Part shown: piece by piece, positions 61,179 through 64,000 of the stretch | Position numbering within the stretch: position 1 is the stretch's first letter | How the letters are laid out: every line of letters begins with the position of its first letter | Assembly: GCA_964624585.1 (NCBI GenBank) | Contig: CAZUXE010000002.1 | Span: 1-64,000, forward strand | Direction: 5' to 3' | Origin: CAZUXE01 sp964624585 | Lineage (GTDB): Bacteria; Hydrothermota; Tepidihabitantia; B3-TA06 | DNA length: 64,000 nucleotides | The notes under the pieces: generated by a model | The model's input: only the letters and a program-made list of their open reading frames with translations | What the model was told of the DNA's origin: nothing | Database searches by the model: none | Position numbers and translations under genes: made by a program

Positions 61179-63083
61179 TTACTTTATTCTCTCACGAGGT
61201 GGACGTCCATTATTATTGTTCTCAGGAGTGGTTTTCCCGTTGTTTCTTGAAAAATGAAGTTCAACGCGACGATTCATTCTTCTTCCGCTACGATAACGGT
61301 TATCGCCAATGGGGTTATGTTCGCTTGCTGTTTTTACAGTCATCCTACGTGCATCGATTCCACGCATCAGCAGGAAGTCAAATACCGCTCTGGCGCGTGC
61401 CATTCCTATTCCCATATTAGACGAATTTGGTCCAACGCTGTCGGTATGACCGGTTATAACCACTGTTGCATCGGAATTCTCTTTAAGAGTTTCAGCAACA
61501 TCCTCAAGCATTCTGATTTGATTAGGAAGAAGGCGCCGTTGTCCGCGGCCATAGCCGGTAATTGTAACAGGTTCAAGTTTTTTAGGAGGTGGAGGCGGTG
61601 CAGGTTTTTCAACTTCCATAGCGTACATAAATACGTCAATAATTGTATCTTGTCCAAGCTCTACTTTGACAGTTTGCTGATTGTCTTTATATCCTTCAAC
61701 CTTAGTTAACATATTGTAATCACCGGGTTCTATTTTGGTTCTAAAGTAGCCTGTAACCGCGTCAGAGGCAATTGGGCCAAGTATATCGCCTGTGTTGATT
61801 TCATTAAATGTCACAGTAGCTTTCAAAGGCTCCATTGATTTAGCATCAGAGATAACGCCTGCAATCCAGGATTCTTTAATAGGAGGAAGCTGCATTTGAA
61901 GCGGAATGGCGTCTTTTTTATTTAGAGCAGCTTTATGGGCTTCAATCTCTTCAGGAGTAATTGTTTCAGGATAATATTCCTCGGCTGTAACGTAGAAGGA
62001 ATCTGTATCCATCAATGCCTTTTCACTGATAGAGAAAGCACCAAGGCTATCTGTAGTCAGCTGAATTACAGAGTCTCTGTCAGGTCCTGCAATTGTAATG
62101 ACAGCGCCTTTGATAGGTTCTTCAGTTTCTTCATTAACAACAATACCACGAAGGAATCGCTCTCTTGTCGGAATAAGATCACCGCCTATTGCTAGTCCGG
62201 CATAAGCAGACATAGTAGAGCCGAAATTCATAGGATCAGCGCCTCCTGCAAGAGTAAGCAGTAATCCGAATCCTTTATTTTTCCCCATCATAATTGGAAA
62301 ACGAAGACCTGCGCTTGCGTGGGTAGAAAGTCCGGTAAGACGGGTGTCAGGGTTACCCATGTTTAGACCGTAATTCAGATTGAAATCAACAAAAGGATTC
62401 AGCCACGGCAAGGGGTTAGATTCAAGACCTACGCCGGAAATGACGGTTTGAGGATATTGGACTATGGAATCGTCAAAATGGTGAGCGCTACGATACCAAT
62501 AACCAGCGTTTACATGGGCGCTTATGAATTTAGATTCGCTTGAGAACATCAAACGCCCACCAAATTCGGGGCCGGAGGATTCAAATGGATAATAACCCAA
62601 ATATTGCTCCATCGCCTGGTTATTAGCTGCGTTTAATTGGAAGGGTAGCGACATCAAAAAGAAGCCATCAATTCCCAGTCCCATTTTTACAGGTTTCGTG
62701 TCATCGTCGATTGGAGTTAGAGGAATACTTCCCTTAACATGACCGCCTACATCCAAGAGTCCCATGGCTGTTGCGGCTGGGGCTTCATTGCTGTAAAAAT
62801 AGCCATTTCCATAAACTGAAAACTCCAAATAATGCCATGGGGTAAAGCCTAAAGATACTGCTGGTTTGGCAGCCAGGATGTTGAAGGAATCACTAATTGC
62901 GCCTGAGGAATCTTGAAAAACGACATGTTCCTTATATCCTTCTGAGGCTATATTGAACCACAGGAATCCCATGTTCTCGCAAAGGCCAGAAGAAACAAAA
63001 TTTGTCCCTCTAGTGCCATAGAATGTGGGAAGAGCAAAAGCAGTAGTTGTTAACAATAGCAATAATGCACCTAACCGTTTCAT
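61179..63083 (-). CDS. Outer-membrane beta-barrel protein with carboxypeptidase-regulatory repeats and C-terminal OmpA domain
   Basis: A 634-residue protein. Signal peptide (LLLLLTTTAFA), an N-terminal beta-barrel-like region (about 20-300), two CarboxypepD-regulatory/Cna-B-like beta-sandwich repeats (about 300-400, GIVVNEETEEPIKGAVITIAG; and 405-490, GVISDAKSMEPLKATVTFNE), a proline-rich linker (PAPPPPPKK), and an OmpA-like peptidoglycan-binding domain (about 510-615: VVITGHTDSVGPNS, NMGIGMARARAVFDFLLMRGIDARRM, RSGRRMNRRVELHF). It is likely an abundant structural porin-like protein tying the outer membrane to peptidoglycan. AGGAGG precedes the ATG; the upstream lipoprotein gene is 11 bp away. 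Confidence 0.88.
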   Translation of the reverse strand: MKRLGALLLLLTTTAFALPTFYGTRGTNFVSSGLCENMGFLWFNIASEGYKEHVVFQDSSGAISDSFNILAAKPAVSLGFTPWHYLEFSVYGNGYFYSNEAPAATAMGLLDVGGHVKGSIPLTPIDDDTKPVKMGLGIDGFFLMSLPFQLNAANNQAMEQYLGYYPFESSGPEFGGRLMFSSESKFISAHVNAGYWYRSAHHFDDSIVQYPQTVISGVGLESNPLPWLNPFVDFNLNYGLNMGNPDTRLTGLSTHASAGLRFPIMMGKNKGFGLLLTLAGGADPMNFGSTMSAYAGLAIGGDLIPTRERFLRGIVVNEETEEPIKGAVITIAGPDRDSVIQLTTDSLGAFSISEKALMDTDSFYVTAEEYYPETITPEEIEAHKAALNKKDAIPLQMQLPPIKESWIAGVISDAKSMEPLKATVTFNEINTGDILGPIASDAVTGYFRTKIEPGDYNMLTKVEGYKDNQQTVKVELGQDTIIDVFMYAMEVEKPAPPPPPKKLEPVTITGYGRGQRRLLPNQIRMLEDVAETLKENSDATVVITGHTDSVGPNSSNMGIGMARARAVFDFLLMRGIDARRMTVKTASEHNPIGDNRYRSGRRMNRRVELHFSRNNGKTTPENNNNGRPPRERIK

Positions 63084-63094
63084 TAATCCTCCTT

Positions 63095-63811
63095 TTAATC
63101 CAGCACCTTGCCGGTAATTATGGAAATTCTTTCAGGTGAAGGAGCTGACTTGGCAATTATTTGCAGATAAGTGGGTTGTACAACGGTTCCGCTGTCCGTG
63201 CGAACTGTCGCATGACCGCTATTGGGAAGATAATCCCAGGTTTCAGAAGAGGTGTTAAGGAAGGCGCCAACAAATATGGCCATTACATCAAAAGTCGCAG
63301 GACTACCAATATCCGCCATATTAACGCCACCAATTATAGAATCCGTGTTGGCGACATAAGTATTTGTAGCTAAATTTCGAGGATTCGTCCATATTGTATC
63401 ACCCCAGGTGTAAAGCGAATTAGCATTAATTCCACCTACATTTGCGGTTTCAGAGCCAATCAAAAGCATGTACTCAGCTCCCATATCATTAGGGGAATAA
63501 TTCCAGTTTTTTGCTTTATTAAAACCTGTAATGGCGTTTCTATCTGTATCTAAGAAAATTAGAAAGACTCCGCTGTCAGTTGCCGGAATTGCCGCATAAT
63601 TCTTAATCATAAAATTCAGTGTATTATCCGAAAAGTTGGCGTCCACATAGAGATTTTGGCCATTGTAAGCTACACCTGTTTCATTGGGATCATTTGTTAC
63701 TAATTGTAACCAATCGCCTGGTCCTGTATAAACGATACGTTTCCTGCAACCTGAAAAAACAGTAAGGGCTGCGAAAACAACAGTTAAGAAAATTAGTGCT
63801 TTGCGTTTCAT
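63095..63811 (-). CDS. Lipoprotein of unknown function
   Basis: A 238-residue protein with lipobox LTVFSGC (cysteine at about residue 22). The mature part is beta-rich (WLQLVTNDPNETGVAYNGQNLYVDANFSD) with FLIFLDTDRNAITGFNKAKNW. It resembles domains that describe exported surface proteins in these lineages but no family is named with confidence. It is transcribed between a truncated secreted protein and the OmpA hybrid, with AAGGAGG overlapping the stop of the upstream gene, so all three are likely one envelope operon. Confidence 0.72.
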   Translation of the reverse strand: MKRKALIFLTVVFAALTVFSGCRKRIVYTGPGDWLQLVTNDPNETGVAYNGQNLYVDANFSDNTLNFMIKNYAAIPATDSGVFLIFLDTDRNAITGFNKAKNWNYSPNDMGAEYMLLIGSETANVGGINANSLYTWGDTIWTNPRNLATNTYVANTDSIIGGVNMADIGSPATFDVMAIFVGAFLNTSSETWDYLPNSGHATVRTDSGTVVQPTYLQIIAKSAPSPERISIITGKVLD

Positions 63812-63820
63812 TAGTCCTCC

Positions 63821-64000
63821 TTAGCGGGTTAAGATGAATTTGGTCGTTGAATGTCCTTTGGGAGCTTGCATTTTAACAAAGTACACTCCCGGCGGTACTT
63901 CACGTCCGGCGTCATCTTTCATATTCCACATAATACTATAGTTACCCGCAGATATTTCCTGTGAAAGGAGTTTTCTTACCAAACAGCCGTTAATGTCGTA
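63821..64000 (-). CDS. C-terminal FlgD/T9SS-like sorting domain of a protein cut by the window edge
   Basis: Open from the right edge to a TAA at 63821-63823, giving the last 59 residues: starts YDINGCLVRKLL, contains WNMKDDAGREVPPGVYFVKMQ and ends TTKFILTR. The W-x-x-x-D-x-x-G-x-x-V-P-x-G-x-Y-F pattern is that of FlgD Ig-like/type A sorting domains at the end of exported proteins. The stop overlaps the ribosome site of the lipoprotein gene. Confidence 0.8.
   Translation of the reverse strand, partial: YDINGCLVRKLLSQEISAGNYSIMWNMKDDAGREVPPGVYFVKMQAPKGHSTTKFILTR

Noticed and set aside
61254..61709. 151-codon plus-strand frame
   Set aside because: Exact antisense shadow of the conserved OmpA domain.

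Overview
This 64 kb window comes from a diderm (outer-membrane) bacterium of moderate-to-low GC. The signs are an LptD-like outer-membrane assembly protein, an OmpA-type protein, three SurA/PrsA-like parvulin foldases, several lipobox lipoproteins, an XrtA-type polysaccharide deacetylase and two C-terminal FlgD/T9SS-like sorting domains. Gene content and style fit a poorly cultured lineage of the FCB/WOR-3/TA06 kind. That placement is inference, because no marker was compared. Two runs of exactly 100 N (41878-41977 and 56186-56285) show that this is a scaffold with gaps of unknown true length.

Layout. 1-11754 is mostly minus strand: a truncated LRR lipoprotein-like gene, an M50 membrane protease, a GNAT, a STAS protein, a GAF-GGDEF cyclase, purH, apgM and two secreted proteins, with one small plus-strand outer-membrane-like gene. 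12261-24526 is one long plus-strand run: three parvulin foldases, a GAF/sigma-54-type activator, a Yip1-like membrane protein, a geranylgeranyl-reductase/polyprenyl-synthase fusion, a DUF362 protein, rmuC, a creatininase-family amidohydrolase and a nucleotidyltransferase. 24710-36907 holds an isocitrate/isopropylmalate-type dehydrogenase, a GATase, a transglutaminase lipoprotein next to lptD, then miaB-lapA-lapB-SPOR-mutS. 37127-38648 holds two minus-strand genes, including a hemerythrin-roadblock fusion. 39258-43575 is the most unusual block: three zinc-ribbon proteins (one a double-TerB AAA+ ATPase) and an SH3-NlpC/P60 hydrolase behind one promoter with a perfect 16-bp palindrome. 43675-48688 holds an alpha-oxoamine synthase with a dedicated ACP, a repeat-rich stretch, an orphan gene, FetAB and an ArsR regulator. 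48802-56000 holds a serine protease-TPR, an esterase-PDZ, an orphan 5S rRNA, a methyltransferase/deacetylase pair, a nickel-type transporter and an aminotransferase. 56413-64000 holds rtcB, uvrC, an MBL hydrolase, a V4R-like protein, an OmpA hybrid, a lipoprotein and a truncated secreted protein.

How it works together. Envelope biogenesis is the dominant theme: foldases, LptD, a LapA/LapB pair, OmpA, lipoproteins, PG hydrolase and polysaccharide deacetylase. Lipid chemistry appears in the isoprenoid fusion and in the oxoamine synthase/ACP pair.

Two genome-wide signals stand out. Nearly every recognisable promoter is TTGAC(A) - 16 bp - TATAAT-like, and at about a dozen genes the -10 box ends only 5-9 nt before the start codon, which implies leaderless mRNAs. 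Genes inside operons instead use AGGAGG-type ribosome sites, often with TTG or GTG starts. Intergenic DNA from 38.6 to 56.4 kb carries several dispersed repeat families (CCCCTAACCCGTAACAC, an 11-bp TTTTGACTA tandem, GTAGGGG hairpins with compensatory changes). The two assembly gaps lie close to repeats of this kind.
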